NCBI RefSeq assembly: GCF_000373565.1
Contig: NZ_KB891831.1
Coordinates: 1,330 to 65,329, forward strand
Direction of reading: 5' to 3'
Origin: Streptomyces sp. HmicA12
GTDB lineage: Bacteria; Actinomycetota; Actinomycetes; Streptomycetales; Streptomycetaceae
Length of the DNA stretch: 64,000 nt
Below the pieces are notes generated by a model. It did not search any database, was not told the origin of the DNA, and saw only the letters and a program-made list of their open reading frames with translations. Below are positions 43,140 to 52,673 of the stretch, piece by piece (the stretch's first letter is position 1; each line of letters opens with the position of its first letter). Position numbers and translations under genes: made by a program.

Positions 43140-45505
43140 CAGCGGCACCACTCAGCAAGATCCCCTCCCGCCCGCGCGCCCAGGACGCCTCGGTCCTGCG
43201 CGGTGACCGTTGGCGCGTCACCGTGCTCACCGACGGTCTGCTGCGCCTCGAATGGTCCGAGGACGGCGCGTTCGAGGACCGGGCGTCGAGCTTCGCCCTC
43301 CACCGCGACCTGCCCACACCACAGTTCACCGTCCGGGAGAGCGACGACGTTCTGGAGGTGTCCACCGACCGCTTCCATCTCCTGTACGACCGGCGGGAGT
43401 TCAGCGCGAACGGGCTCGTGGTCACGGTGCCCGCGGGTGGCCGCTGGCGGTTCGGCGAGCGCCGCGCGGACAACCTGGGCGGCACCGCCCGCACCCTGGA
43501 CGACGCGGACGGGCGCATCCCCCTGGAGGACGGTGTCGCCGCCCGCGACGGGATCGCCGTCATCGACGACTCGGCGTCGTTCCTCTTCGACGACGAGGGG
43601 TGGGTCGCACCGCGCGAGCCCGGGCGGCGCGACCTGTACGTCTTCGCGTACGGCCACGACTACGGCGAGGCGGTCGCGGCGCTGTACGCGCTGTCGGGGC
43701 GGCCGCCGGTGCTGCCGCGCTGGGCGCTGGGCAACTGGTGGAGCCGCTACCACGCGTACACCGCGGACGCGTACCTGGAGCTGTTCGACCGCTTCGACGC
43801 CGAGCAGCTGCCGTTCTCCGTGGCCGTGATCGACATGGACTGGCACCGCGTCGACTCGGTGCCGCCCCGGTACGGGACCGGGTGGACGGGCTACTCGTGG
43901 GAGCGCCGCCTCATCCCCGACCCGGAGGCGTTCCTGGGCGAACTGCACCGCAGGGGCCTGTGGACCACCCTGAACCTCCATCCCGCCGACGGGGTCCGTC
44001 CGTTCGAGGACGCCTATCCGGAGGTGGCGCGGGCGGTGGGTGTCGATCCCGCGTCGGACGCGACGATCCCGTTCGACCTCACCGACCGCGCGTTCCTGGA
44101 CGCCTACTTCCGCCTCCTGCACCACCCGTTGGAGGACCAGGGCGTCGACTTCTGGTGGATCGACTGGCAGCAGGGCAGCACGTCGCGGATCCCGGACGTG
44201 GACCCGCTCTGGCTCCTCAACCACTTCCACTTCCTCGACTCCGGGCGCGAGGGCCGCCGCCCGATGGCCTTCTCCCGGTACGCCGGCCCCGGCAGCCAGC
44301 GCTACGGCGTCGGCTTCTCCGGCGACGCGGTCGTCTCCTGGGAGTCCCTGGCCTTCCAGCCCGAGTTCACCGCGTCGGCGGCCAACATCGGTTACAGCTG
44401 GTGGAGTCACGACATCGGCGGGCACACGCGCGGCATCCGCGACGACGAACTCGCCACGCGCTGGCTCCAGTTGGGCGTCTTCTCCCCCGTTCTGCGGCTG
44501 CACTCGGCGAGCAATCCGTTCATCCGCAAGGAGCCGTGGCAGTTCCCGGCCGAGCCCCGGCAGGCGATGGGCGAGGCCCTGCGCCTCCGGCACCGGCTCG
44601 TCCCCTATCTGCACACCATGAACCACGTCGCGGCCACCGGTACGCCCCTGGTGCGCCCGATGTACCACGTGGAGCCGGAGCGCGACGAGGCGTACGGGGT
44701 GCCCAACCAGTTCGCCTTCGGCAGCGAACTGGTGGTCGCCCCGATCACCACCCCGCGCGACCCGGTCACCCTGCTCTCCGCCACGTCGGCCTGGCTGCCG
44801 CCCGGCACCTGGACCGACATCTTCACCGGAACCGTGTACGACGGCGACCGCCACATCGAGCTGCACCGCGGCCTCGACGGGGTGCCGGCCCTGCTGCGCG
44901 GCGGTGGCATCCTTCCGCTGGCGGGTCCGGACGACCTGGACGCGACCCGCAACCCCGAGCACCTGGAACTGCTCGTCGCGCCCTCCGACAGCGGCACGTT
45001 CACCCTGATCGAGGACGACGGGCAGGGTGACGGCACCAACCTGCGCACGGTCACCACGGCCCTGGAGTGGGACGCCGCGTCCGGCGTGCTGCGCATCGGC
45101 CCGGCGGAGGGACCCGAGGACCTCGGGGGCACGGTGCCCGCCACCCGCACCTGGACCGTCACCTTCTTCGCGGACCTGCCGACAGGACCAGCCCTGGTCG
45201 ACGGCGAGCCGGTCGAGATCACCGGAGAGGCGGGCCGGTTCAGCGTCACGGTCGAAGCCGCCACCGCGTCCGGTACGCGGATCGAGCTGAAGCTCGCTCC
45301 GCCCCTCGTCGCGGACCGCACCATCGACCATGTCCGGCGCATCCTCGGCGCGGCTCAGTTCGACAACCCCACGAAGCTGGAGATGTGGCGGATCGTCACC
45401 TCCCCCGGCCCCCTGACGTCGAAGCTGTCGGCGCTGCACGCGCTGCGGGTACCGACGGACCTGCTGGGCGCGGTGGTGGAACAGCTGACGGCTCGGCAGG
45501 GGTGA
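43136..45505 (+). CDS. GH31-family glycosidase
   Basis: 789 residues. The GH31 barrel carries the nucleophile motif DFWWIDWQQG (Asp343) and the acid/base segment GFSGDAVVSWESL (Asp397), both by family position. It also has RWALGNWWSRYHAY and YSWWSHDIGGHTRG, typical of alpha-glucosidase/alpha-xylosidase-like enzymes. The C-terminal beta domains end with an extra tail of about 70 residues after residue ~715. No signal peptide is visible. It is co-translated with the third importer, so it probably acts on what that importer brings in. GH31 substrates range widely, so the exact specificity is open. Confidence 0.9.
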   Translation: MTAAPLSKIPSRPRAQDASVLRGDRWRVTVLTDGLLRLEWSEDGAFEDRASSFALHRDLPTPQFTVRESDDVLEVSTDRFHLLYDRREFSANGLVVTVPAGGRWRFGERRADNLGGTARTLDDADGRIPLEDGVAARDGIAVIDDSASFLFDDEGWVAPREPGRRDLYVFAYGHDYGEAVAALYALSGRPPVLPRWALGNWWSRYHAYTADAYLELFDRFDAEQLPFSVAVIDMDWHRVDSVPPRYGTGWTGYSWERRLIPDPEAFLGELHRRGLWTTLNLHPADGVRPFEDAYPEVARAVGVDPASDATIPFDLTDRAFLDAYFRLLHHPLEDQGVDFWWIDWQQGSTSRIPDVDPLWLLNHFHFLDSGREGRRPMAFSRYAGPGSQRYGVGFSGDAVVSWESLAFQPEFTASAANIGYSWWSHDIGGHTRGIRDDELATRWLQLGVFSPVLRLHSASNPFIRKEPWQFPAEPRQAMGEALRLRHRLVPYLHTMNHVAATGTPLVRPMYHVEPERDEAYGVPNQFAFGSELVVAPITTPRDPVTLLSATSAWLPPGTWTDIFTGTVYDGDRHIELHRGLDGVPALLRGGGILPLAGPDDLDATRNPEHLELLVAPSDSGTFTLIEDDGQGDGTNLRTVTTALEWDAASGVLRIGPAEGPEDLGGTVPATRTWTVTFFADLPTGPALVDGEPVEITGEAGRFSVTVEAATASGTRIELKLAPPLVADRTIDHVRRILGAAQFDNPTKLEMWRIVTSPGPLTSKLSALHALRVPTDLLGAVVEQLTARQG

Positions 45506-45515
45506 CGAGGCGGAG

Positions 45516-45562
45516 GGCGCCTACGTGGTGGGCTCGGGCATCGGGTCCACCACGTCGGCGCC
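45516..45562. terminator. Hairpin after the GH31 gene
   Basis: An inverted repeat with stems GGCGCCTACGTGGTGG and CCACCACGTCGGCGCC (one mismatch) and a 15-nt loop, just after the end of the importer-GH31 operon. Confidence 0.65.
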
Positions 45563-45657
45563 TCGCGCTCGCCCACTTCCACCGAAAGCCCACCCCGCAA
45601 CCGGGTGGCCCGCGCCGGTGACGTGATTGACCACGGCGCAGCGAGGTACAGGCAGGT

Positions 45658-45843
45658 ATGCACACCTTGGCTGCTGGAGGCAGCGCCTCCTGGATCTTCA
45701 CCGTCGTCGGCGTCCTGATCGTCGTGGCCCTGCTCGTCCTGCTGTGGACGAGCAGGCGCCGGCTGGCCCGGCGCCCGAACCCGCCGCAGACGCCTCAGCC
45801 ACGACAGGACTCCTGGGAGGAGCCGGACGACCCGAAGCCGTAG
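45658..45843 (+). CDS. Small single-pass membrane protein, DUF6479-like
   Basis: 61 residues. One membrane helix (about residues 11-31, [20 protein letters not shown]) is followed by a basic, proline-rich cytoplasmic tail. Proteins of this size and layout are common in Streptomyces as DUF6479; the function is unknown. AGGCAGGT precedes the ATG. Confidence 0.6.
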   Translation: MHTLAAGGSASWIFTVVGVLIVVALLVLLWTSRRRLARRPNPPQTPQPRQDSWEEPDDPKP

Positions 45844-45932
45844 CGCGGCCGAGGGACGACACCGCCCCACGGCCCTCTCTGCCCTCGGCAAAGCGGATGC
45901 CGCAGGGGCGTCGGCTGTGTTTGGGTCGGCTG

Positions 45933-46925
45933 ATGGAAATCTTGGTATTGGGCGGGACAGCGTGGGTGGGCCGGGAGATTTCGCGGCAGGCGCTGGAGCG
46001 CGGGCATCGGGTGACCTGCCTGGCCCGCGGTGAGAGCGGCGCCGTGGCGGACGGCGCCGACCTGGTCGTCGCGGACCGGCGTGCTCCGTCGGCGTACGAA
46101 GGGCTGACGGGGCGGGACTGGGACGCCGTGTTCGAGGTGTCGTGGCAGCCGGGATTCGTCCGCGGGGCGCTGGCCGCTCTCGGCGGACGTGCGGCCCACT
46201 GGTCGTACGTGTCCTCGATCAGCGCGTACGCCTCGCACCGGCAGCTCGGCGCCGACGAGTCCGCGGAGCTGCTCCCGGCGACCGAGCACGACGAGGTCGA
46301 GCGCGAGCAGTACGGGGAGGCCAAGGTGGCCTGCGAGGCGGCCACGTCGGCCGCGGTCGGCGACCGGCTGCTCATCGCGCGCGCCGGACTGATCGGCGGC
46401 CCCGGTGACCACAGCGGCCGCACCGGATACTGGGTCGGCCGCGCGGCCCGTGAGCCGCGGACGCCCCTGCTGGTACCGGCCTCAACCTCCATGGCGACGC
46501 AGGCGGTCGACGCCCGGGACCTGGCTTCGTGGCTGCTCGACTGCGCGCAGGAGGGGACGACCGGAACGTACGACGCGGTCGGCCCGATCGTGCCGTTCGC
46601 CGAGTGGGTCGCGCTGTCGCGGGAGATCGGCGGGCACACCGGGCCGCTGGTCGAGGCCGGCACCGACTGGCTGCTCGACCGGAAGGTGGGGCAGTTCATG
46701 GGCCCGGAGTCGCTCGCGATGTGGATGGCCGACCCGGACTGGGCCGGCTTCAGCGCCCGCGACGGTTCGGCGGCCGCCGCGGCCGGACTTCGGCACAGGC
46801 CCCGCGCGGAACTGCTGGCCGACGTCCTGCGCTGGGAGCGGGAGCAGGGCCTGGACCGGCCCCGCAGGGCGGGCCTCAGCGGCGAGCGGGAGCGCGAACT
46901 GCTCGCGGCGAAGGGAGATCGCTGA
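45933..46925 (+). CDS. NAD-dependent epimerase/dehydratase-type (extended SDR) protein
   Basis: 330 residues. The Rossmann motif [17 protein letters not shown] (GGxxxxG) opens the protein. [10 protein letters not shown] and the catalytic-type YGEAK (Tyr-x3-Lys) are in place. It resembles nucleoside-diphosphate-sugar epimerases or reductases of the isoflavone-reductase-like group. No substrate can be assigned. The stop is followed after one base by the GTG of a kinase-like gene. Confidence 0.85.
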   Translation: MEILVLGGTAWVGREISRQALERGHRVTCLARGESGAVADGADLVVADRRAPSAYEGLTGRDWDAVFEVSWQPGFVRGALAALGGRAAHWSYVSSISAYASHRQLGADESAELLPATEHDEVEREQYGEAKVACEAATSAAVGDRLLIARAGLIGGPGDHSGRTGYWVGRAAREPRTPLLVPASTSMATQAVDARDLASWLLDCAQEGTTGTYDAVGPIVPFAEWVALSREIGGHTGPLVEAGTDWLLDRKVGQFMGPESLAMWMADPDWAGFSARDGSAAAAAGLRHRPRAELLADVLRWEREQGLDRPRRAGLSGERERELLAAKGDR

Positions 46926-46926
46926 G

Positions 46927-47871
46927 GTGTCGGCCGTCCATCCGTCGACCCTGGCGTGGGTGAGCCGGCACCTCGGCGCCGGCGAACGGATCGTCTCGGT
47001 CGAGGCGCTGCACGGCGGCATCACCGCCGAGATGCGCAGGCTGACCGTCGGCGATCGGGACGGCGTCAGCCGTGAGCTGGTGCTGCGGTCGTTCGTCGAC
47101 CCGTACTACGTGGCGCAGGCCGAGGACGCCCTCGACAGGGAGGCCCGCGCCCTGACGCTGCTCACGGGCACCGAGGTGGCCGCTCCTCGGATGGTCGCGG
47201 TCGATCCGACGGCCGTGCACTGCGCGTATCCATCGCTCCTGATGACCCGTCTGGCAGGCAGGCCGGTCATCGGCGACGCGGGGCTGGAGACCCGCGTCCC
47301 TCTGCTGGCCCGTCAGCTCGCGGCGATCCACGCGGTGCGCCCCGCCGAGCGGCCGCCGAAGTACGAGACGCTGACGACCCCCGACACCGTCGTGACCCCG
47401 CACGACGCGGACGCGGCGGTGTGGGCCGCGGCGATCGACGTGATCCGCGGGCCCGCGCCGTCCGGTGAAGGGCTGTTCCTGCACCGGGACTTCCAGCCCG
47501 GCAACGTGCTGTTCGACGTGTCCCCCACCGGGCAATCGGACGCCCGGATCACCGGTGTCGTCGACTGGGCCCAGGCTTCCTGGGGCCCGGCCGACCTCGA
47601 TGTGGCGCACTGCTCCACCGCCCTCGCGATGCTGCACGGCCCGGCGTGGGGCACACGGTTCGCCGAGGCGTACGTGGAGGCGGGCGGGGTGCTCGCCTCC
47701 TCCCCCGACGAGCGGCTGTACTGGCGGGTGCGGGACGCGCTGGCGTTCTCGGAGGAGGTGGGGGCCGTGGCGCGGCCCTGGCGGGAGGCGGGCAGGACCG
47801 AGCTGACCACACCCGTCGTGGAACGGCGGTTGGACGCCTACGTCACTGCCCTGATGCACGCGTCGGGCTGA
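46927..47871 (+). CDS. Aminoglycoside-phosphotransferase-family (APH) protein
   Basis: 314 residues with a kinase-like fold. The catalytic loop LFLHRDFQPGNVLFD (HxDxxxxN) and the metal site ITGVVDWAQASWGPADLDVA are clear. Such proteins phosphorylate small molecules such as antibiotics, choline or sugars. The GTG at 46927 begins one base after the SDR stop, so the two are coupled. A terminator follows. Confidence 0.88.
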   Translation: MSAVHPSTLAWVSRHLGAGERIVSVEALHGGITAEMRRLTVGDRDGVSRELVLRSFVDPYYVAQAEDALDREARALTLLTGTEVAAPRMVAVDPTAVHCAYPSLLMTRLAGRPVIGDAGLETRVPLLARQLAAIHAVRPAERPPKYETLTTPDTVVTPHDADAAVWAAAIDVIRGPAPSGEGLFLHRDFQPGNVLFDVSPTGQSDARITGVVDWAQASWGPADLDVAHCSTALAMLHGPAWGTRFAEAYVEAGGVLASSPDERLYWRVRDALAFSEEVGAVARPWREAGRTELTTPVVERRLDAYVTALMHASG

Positions 47872-47890
47872 GCCGGGGCAGTGCCCCGGC
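47872..47890. terminator. Hairpin between convergent APH and FG-GAP genes
   Basis: A perfect 8-bp stem GCCGGGGC/GCCCCGGC with loop AGT, directly after the APH stop. Confidence 0.65.
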
Positions 47891-47904
47891 CTCGTCCGTG
47901 GGCG

Positions 47905-49380
47905 CTACGGGATCACCGTTCCGAGCCCGTTGTCACTGCTCAGGTTCTCGCCGAACAGGGCGTTCGCCGCCGGTGCGCCGATGTCCGTCGGGTTCTCCGC
48001 GACCGAGTTCGAGGCCGTCACGCCGGAGGCGCTGCCCCGCAGTTGCCACACCGCGCCACCGTTCACGACGCTGCCCAGGTTCTCGCCCGGCGCCCCCGCG
48101 ATCAGGTCCGCCTTGCCGTCACCGGTCACGTCGAGCAGCCGGAGCGACCCGCCGAACACGTCGCCGGACTCGGCGACCCCGGGCACGCCCGCCGTGTCCT
48201 GGTGGAACGCCTGCGCGCCCGTGCCGGTCAGCCCGTTCTTGCCACCCTTGAGCACCACCACGGCGCCCGCCTTGGCCTTGGAGCCGATCGCCTCGCCGGG
48301 GACGCCCACGGCCAGGTCGGGGTAGCCGTCGCCGTTCACGTCGCCCGTGCTCAGCCGGCCGCCGAACTGGTCGCCCTTCTCGCTCGCCCCGGGCACACCC
48401 GCCGTGCTCTGCGTGATGCTCTGGGTCCGGGTCAGGCTCGGGCCGGACGCCGAACCGTAGTAGATCTTGACGGTGCCGGGGTCGGTCTCGGTGCCCTCGG
48501 TGTCGCCGCCGGGGTAGGTGCGGGTGGCGAGGTCGGCGTAGCCGTCCCGGTCGAAGTCGGCGACGGCGGTGCCGGCCGCGGAGTTGAGGGGCTTCGAGGT
48601 GGTGGACAGCCCGTTCTTGGTGCCGAGCCACAGTTTGCCGCCCTCGGCGTGGTTCTCGTAGACGTAGAAGGTCACGAGGTCCTCGATGCCGTCGCCGTTG
48701 AAGTCGCCCGCGGCGGTGGAGTCGATGAAGTTGTCGCTGCTGTAGACCTGCACCTGCTGCTCGCGGGCGGGGGCGCCGTTCCGGCCGATGGGGCCGTAGA
48801 GCACGTCGTGGTAGTCGTAGTCGTCGCCGTTGCGCATGAACAGGTCGACGTGACCGTCGTCGTCGAAGTCGCCCGCGGTGAGGTCGTCGCCGACCTGGGC
48901 GTTCGCCGGTGCGCCGATGCGGACGGCGTCCTGTCCCGTGAGGCCGGTCTTCCGTCCCCACAGGACGATCACCGATCCGTTGGCGCTGTCCTCCGGCCGG
49001 TAGTCGCGGGCGACCGCCGCCAGGTCGGTGAGGCCGTCGCCGTCCAGGTCGCGGGAGACCATCGCGTAGCCGAAGGCCTGGTTGTCGCCGGCGGTGCCGG
49101 GCACTCCGGGGGTGTCCTGGGTGATGACCGTGGTGCGCGCGGGGTCGATGCCGTGCGCCGAGCCGTAGCTGACGGTGATGTAGCCGGCCCAGAGGTGGCC
49201 GCCGACCTTCGCGCGGGGGGCGGCGACGGCGATGTCCTGGTAGCCGTCGCCGTCGAAGTCCTCGCGCACGGTGGTGGCGCCGGCCTGCGCGGACGCGCTG
49301 CCCGCGACGATCGGTACGCCCAGTGAGCCGATCAGGGCGGCGGCCACGGCGGTCGACAGGGCGGGTCGGCGGATGCCCAC
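47905..49380 (-). CDS. Secreted FG-GAP/integrin-alpha-like repeat protein
   Basis: 491 residues. A signal peptide (to about residue 33, ASAQAG) is followed by about seven FG-GAP blades, with calcium-loop motifs DFDGDGYQDIAVAAP, DLDGDGLTDLAA, DFNGDGIEDLV, DFDRDGYADLA and DVNGDGYPDLAVGVP. These form a beta-propeller outside the cell, used elsewhere for binding. No catalytic domain is attached. The GTG at 49380 is used. It could bind polysaccharide or another ligand, but nothing in the sequence decides this. Confidence 0.9.
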   Translation of the reverse strand: MGIRRPALSTAVAAALIGSLGVPIVAGSASAQAGATTVREDFDGDGYQDIAVAAPRAKVGGHLWAGYITVSYGSAHGIDPARTTVITQDTPGVPGTAGDNQAFGYAMVSRDLDGDGLTDLAAVARDYRPEDSANGSVIVLWGRKTGLTGQDAVRIGAPANAQVGDDLTAGDFDDDGHVDLFMRNGDDYDYHDVLYGPIGRNGAPAREQQVQVYSSDNFIDSTAAGDFNGDGIEDLVTFYVYENHAEGGKLWLGTKNGLSTTSKPLNSAAGTAVADFDRDGYADLATRTYPGGDTEGTETDPGTVKIYYGSASGPSLTRTQSITQSTAGVPGASEKGDQFGGRLSTGDVNGDGYPDLAVGVPGEAIGSKAKAGAVVVLKGGKNGLTGTGAQAFHQDTAGVPGVAESGDVFGGSLRLLDVTGDGKADLIAGAPGENLGSVVNGGAVWQLRGSASGVTASNSVAENPTDIGAPAANALFGENLSSDNGLGTVIP

Positions 49381-49637
49381 GGTTCCTCCTCAAAGCGCGA
49401 GCCGCGAGCGATGTCGAGACGCGTGCGCACGGATGTGATTCGCATGTGGTTCACCTGCGAGACGTCTGGAAACGGCTGATGGTTGCGCACCGAACGACAG
49501 GTGAACGAACGCGGACCCACGGCAAGCTGGGCAATATGCGCGATAAGGGACGATCGGGCTCCGGACGCCGCCGTGCGCCCGGAAGGCGGGTGGTCGGCGA
49601 CCGGACGCTGCCGGCCGCCGAGCTCACCCCCTGAGGG
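49381..49637. other. Intergenic region upstream of the FG-GAP gene
   Basis: About 260 bp between two leftward genes. No convincing gene or strong hairpin; it presumably carries the FG-GAP gene promoter. Confidence 0.5.
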
Positions 49638-50408
49638 TCATCCCCCCTTCGCGAAGACGAGCACCTCGGTGGACCCGACACCCAACGGGGCCCGGAAGCC
49701 CGCCTCCAGGCCGCAGCCGAGGGTCTTGAAGAGGTCCACGCACGTCGTACGGGGCATGGCGGCCGGGAAGGAGTCGTGCCCCGCGCCGCCCTGTGTCGCC
49801 CAGGTGCGGACCGCTGCCGGGTCGAGGCAGGTCTCCGTCATGACGTCGAAGACGATCCGGCCGCCGGGTCGCGTCACGCGCGCCATCTCGAAGAAGTAGC
49901 GGGAGGCGCAGAGAAAGGTCACGGTGTTGAAGACCTTGTGGGCCTGGACGAGATCGACGCTGCTGTCGGGCGTCGCGGCGAGAGAGCTGCCTTTCGTCGG
50001 CTGGGCGACCACACCGAACGTCTCCACCAGGTAGTTGGCCCAGGGCTCCGCCGTCTCGTAGATCTCGTAGCGCCCCGGTGAACACTCCTTCAGCGTCTTC
50101 TCCAGATACCGCCCCGACCCGGGCCCGATCTCGAGCACGGTGTCCGGCCCGGCGGCGAAGACACCGAGGGCGCGCAGCTCGTCGATGGTGGACTGGGTGG
50201 CGCCCGGTGTCCCGTTCATGACCGCGTCGATGTGGTCACCGACCGAAAGGCCGGCCGCCCGTGCGGCCCGCATCGTCGCCTCGAACGGGATGAAGTCGTC
50301 GACACCCCCCAGGTTGTCGGTGCTGCGCACGATGTCGAATCCGGTACGCCGCAAGAGCCTCCTGGCTCCCGATTTCACCACTGATTTCCCCCTGTTCACT
50401 GCCTTCAT
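49638..50408 (-). CDS. SAM-dependent methyltransferase (paralogue of the gene at 10.1-10.9 kb)
   Basis: 256 residues. Motif I TVLEIGPGSGRYLEKTL (about residues 90-106) is followed by YEIYETAEPWANYLVETFG, VDLVQAHKVFN, and FFEMARVTRPGGRIVFDVMTETCLD. These blocks line up with the methyltransferase at 10124-10864. The N-terminus (RRLLRRTGFDIVR) is basic. Substrate unknown. It lies leftward beside an AraC gene with the same direction, 103 bp apart. The ATG at 50408 is used. Confidence 0.85.
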   Translation of the reverse strand: MKAVNRGKSVVKSGARRLLRRTGFDIVRSTDNLGGVDDFIPFEATMRAARAAGLSVGDHIDAVMNGTPGATQSTIDELRALGVFAAGPDTVLEIGPGSGRYLEKTLKECSPGRYEIYETAEPWANYLVETFGVVAQPTKGSSLAATPDSSVDLVQAHKVFNTVTFLCASRYFFEMARVTRPGGRIVFDVMTETCLDPAAVRTWATQGGAGHDSFPAAMPRTTCVDLFKTLGCGLEAGFRAPLGVGSTEVLVFAKGG

Positions 50409-50511
50409 GAGGCATGACCCCCCTGAACGTTTTCTCCCTCGATGTCAGCATAGATTCGCCGACACGGGGTCGTAGGGGGACGCCCAATTCGCCACCCTGT
50501 CGGCGAATTCG

Positions 50512-51408
50512 CTACCCGGCGGGCGGGGAGGAGGAGGCGTCCGTCGCGGTCGCCGTGGCCCGGAACTCGGACGGGGTGCGCGACGAGGCGGCACGGAACC
50601 GCCGCGAGAAATAGAGCGGGTCGGCGAAGCCCGCCTGGACCGCGACCTGGGCGATCGGCAGATCCGTGTGGGTCAGGAGCCGGCGGGCCACGTCCATGCG
50701 ACGGCGTTCCACGTACGCCATCAGGCTGGTGCCGAGCTGCTCGGCGGCCAGGTGCGCAAGACGGGAGGCGGACAGTCCGGCGACCCGGGCCAGGGACGCG
50801 ACCGTGTGCCGTTCCTGCAGCCGCGCGGCGACGTGCTCGAGAACGGCCAACAGGCGTGGATCGAGGACCGGTTCACGCGGGTTGGCGCTGTCGCACCACA
50901 GCAGTGCCTCCTCCAGCGCGTTCATCGCGAACAGCGTCTCGTGGCGCAGACCGCCGCGCCGGGCGAGGATCGCGCGGTCGAGCGCCCGCACGATGCGCGC
51001 GTGGACGGTCTCGTCGACGTCGATCCGGCGTACCCCCGGCGCCACGGACGGCCACTGGAGCAGCGGCAGCCACTCCGGGCGCGGCAGCATGTGCGCCCAC
51101 CGCAGCGACCAGCTGCCGGATTCCTCATCGGGCCCGTAGTCGTGGGGAGTTCGCGGCTCGATGACGGTCACCTGCCGGGGGCCCACCAGTACGTCGGGGG
51201 CGTCGGGCAGCCGCAGCCGGGCACGGCCCTCGACGGTGGCCATCAGCAGCCAGTCGGCGGTTCCGCCGGGTCGTACGGTGCGATGCGCCGCGACCTGCAC
51301 CATGCTGCCCGCGATCACCGGCTCGTCCGGGACGGCGTGCGTGACCGGAGCGCTCGTGGCCGCGCCCGGACGCCTCCCCGCGGGAACCTGCACAGCAGGA
51401 ACGTACAT
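50512..51408 (-). CDS. AraC-family transcriptional regulator
   Basis: 298 residues. An N-terminal cupin-type sensor (GRARLRLPDAPDVLVGPRQVTVIEPRTPHDYG, about residues 60-92) is followed by two C-terminal helix-turn-helix units, SLARVAGLSASRLAHLAAEQLG and PIAQVAVQAGFADPLYFSRRFRAASSRTPSEFR. Such proteins usually activate sugar or metabolite genes. It is divergent from the phytanoyl-CoA-dioxygenase-type gene by 56 bp and most likely controls it. Confidence 0.9.
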   Translation of the reverse strand: MYVPAVQVPAGRRPGAATSAPVTHAVPDEPVIAGSMVQVAAHRTVRPGGTADWLLMATVEGRARLRLPDAPDVLVGPRQVTVIEPRTPHDYGPDEESGSWSLRWAHMLPRPEWLPLLQWPSVAPGVRRIDVDETVHARIVRALDRAILARRGGLRHETLFAMNALEEALLWCDSANPREPVLDPRLLAVLEHVAARLQERHTVASLARVAGLSASRLAHLAAEQLGTSLMAYVERRRMDVARRLLTHTDLPIAQVAVQAGFADPLYFSRRFRAASSRTPSEFRATATATDASSSPPAG

Positions 51409-51464
51409 GGAGCTGGACCGCTCACTCCATACCCACGTGCCCCGTACGACGTGATGCTGGAGCC

Positions 51465-52301
51465 ATGACAGCAGCCACTCCTTCCGTCGTCGCCGAGGAT
51501 CCCGGTTCGCCGGACGCGTTGCGCGAGCGGTACGACCGTGACGGTGTCGTCCAGGTCCGGGGGGTTCTCCCTCCGGGGGAAGTGGACGAGATCCGGACCG
51601 CGTTCATGAACCAGGTGAACGCCGACCCCGCGCGCCTCAGATCCTCCGATGTCGTCGCCGACGACGACGTCCTCGCCCGGTATCCGCGCTTCATGCAGCC
51701 GCACCGCAGCCCCGCGCTCGAAGTGGGGCGCTTCGCCCGGCGGTTGATCCTCGATCCGCGCGTCCTCGAGGTGGTGACGGCGCTCATCGGGCCGGCCCAC
51801 GCCGCTCAGTCGATGTTCTACTTCAAGCCGCCGACGGCCCGCGGCCAGGCGATGCACCAGGACAACTTCTTCCTCCGCGCGCACCCCGAGACGTGTCTCG
51901 CCGCGTGGATCGCGGTCGACGGGTGCGACGCGGCCAACGGCGCGCTGCGGGTGGTGCCCGGCAGTCACACCATGGAGGTGGTGTGCCCGGAGACCGCGGA
52001 CCGCTCCGAGTCCTTCACCGACGGGCTGGTGCGGCCCCCGGAGGGACTGCCCGTCGTGCAGACCGAGATGCGGCCGGGCGATGTGCTGTTCTTCCACGGC
52101 AGCACGGTGCACGGCTCGCTGCCGAACCGGACGGAGGACCGGTTCCGGCGTTCGCTGATCTTCCACTACGTTCCGCGGGCCAGCGTCGAGGTCGCCCACT
52201 ACTACCAGCCGCTGCTCGCCCCGGACGGCCGTGACGTGCGGACCAGCGAGAGCACCGGCGGCGGACCGTGCGGGGACACCTGGGAGGGCGCCGCGCACTG
52301 A
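51465..52301 (+). CDS. Phytanoyl-CoA dioxygenase (PhyH)-family Fe(II)/2-oxoglutarate oxygenase
   Basis: 278 residues. The metal ligands are His131 and Asp133 (MHQDNFF) and His216 (STVHGSLPN). The 2-oxoglutarate-binding arginine is in RFRRSLIFHYVP (Arg ~229). These are the family positions. PhyH-like enzymes hydroxylate small molecules, including lipids and natural-product intermediates. The divergent AraC regulator suggests induction by the substrate. No other biosynthetic gene is adjacent, so the role is catabolic or unknown. Confidence 0.88.
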   Translation: MTAATPSVVAEDPGSPDALRERYDRDGVVQVRGVLPPGEVDEIRTAFMNQVNADPARLRSSDVVADDDVLARYPRFMQPHRSPALEVGRFARRLILDPRVLEVVTALIGPAHAAQSMFYFKPPTARGQAMHQDNFFLRAHPETCLAAWIAVDGCDAANGALRVVPGSHTMEVVCPETADRSESFTDGLVRPPEGLPVVQTEMRPGDVLFFHGSTVHGSLPNRTEDRFRRSLIFHYVPRASVEVAHYYQPLLAPDGRDVRTSESTGGGPCGDTWEGAAH

Positions 52302-52349
52302 CCAACAGGCTGTTCGTGTAGACGACTCGGGGCATCGACCGCTACGGCG

Positions 52350-52673
52350 TCACGCGCACCCGTCCACCGGAAACGCGTGCCGCGGCGCCGGGCGCAGGCG
52401 GTACCAGGCACGGGCCATGACGCACGCCCGCGCCGTCAGGACGGTGAACGGCACGGACCGGGCGCCCGCGTCCGAGGCCGCCTGTTCGAGGTGGTCCCGG
52501 GTCTGCCACACGTCGACCGGGTCGGCGCCCGGCCCGACGTCGAGCAGGCGCAGCAGCCGTTCCGGCGTGAACTCCAGGTCGGCGGCGGCCTCTTGGAGAG
52601 TGCGGCCGCACAGGGCGAGGTCGCTGGTGAGTTCCTCGCCCGTACGGCGGCGTTCGTCGGCGTTCGGACTCAT
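52350..52673 (-). CDS. DUF2316-family protein
   Basis: 107 residues, helical. ELTSDLALCGRTLQEAAADLEFTPERLLRLLDVGPGADPVDVWQTRDHLEQAA resembles the DUF2316 family of small HTH-like actinobacterial and firmicute proteins. Its ATG overlaps the stop of the aldo/keto reductase gene (ATGA), so they are one operon. Function unknown. Confidence 0.75.
   Translation of the reverse strand: MSPNADERRRTGEELTSDLALCGRTLQEAAADLEFTPERLLRLLDVGPGADPVDVWQTRDHLEQAASDAGARSVPFTVLTARACVMARAWYRLRPAPRHAFPVDGCA

Noticed and set aside
45933-47871. Antibiotic-resistance operon based on the APH-like gene
   Set aside because: The kinase fold alone does not indicate antibiotic inactivation, and the neighbours are ordinary metabolic genes.
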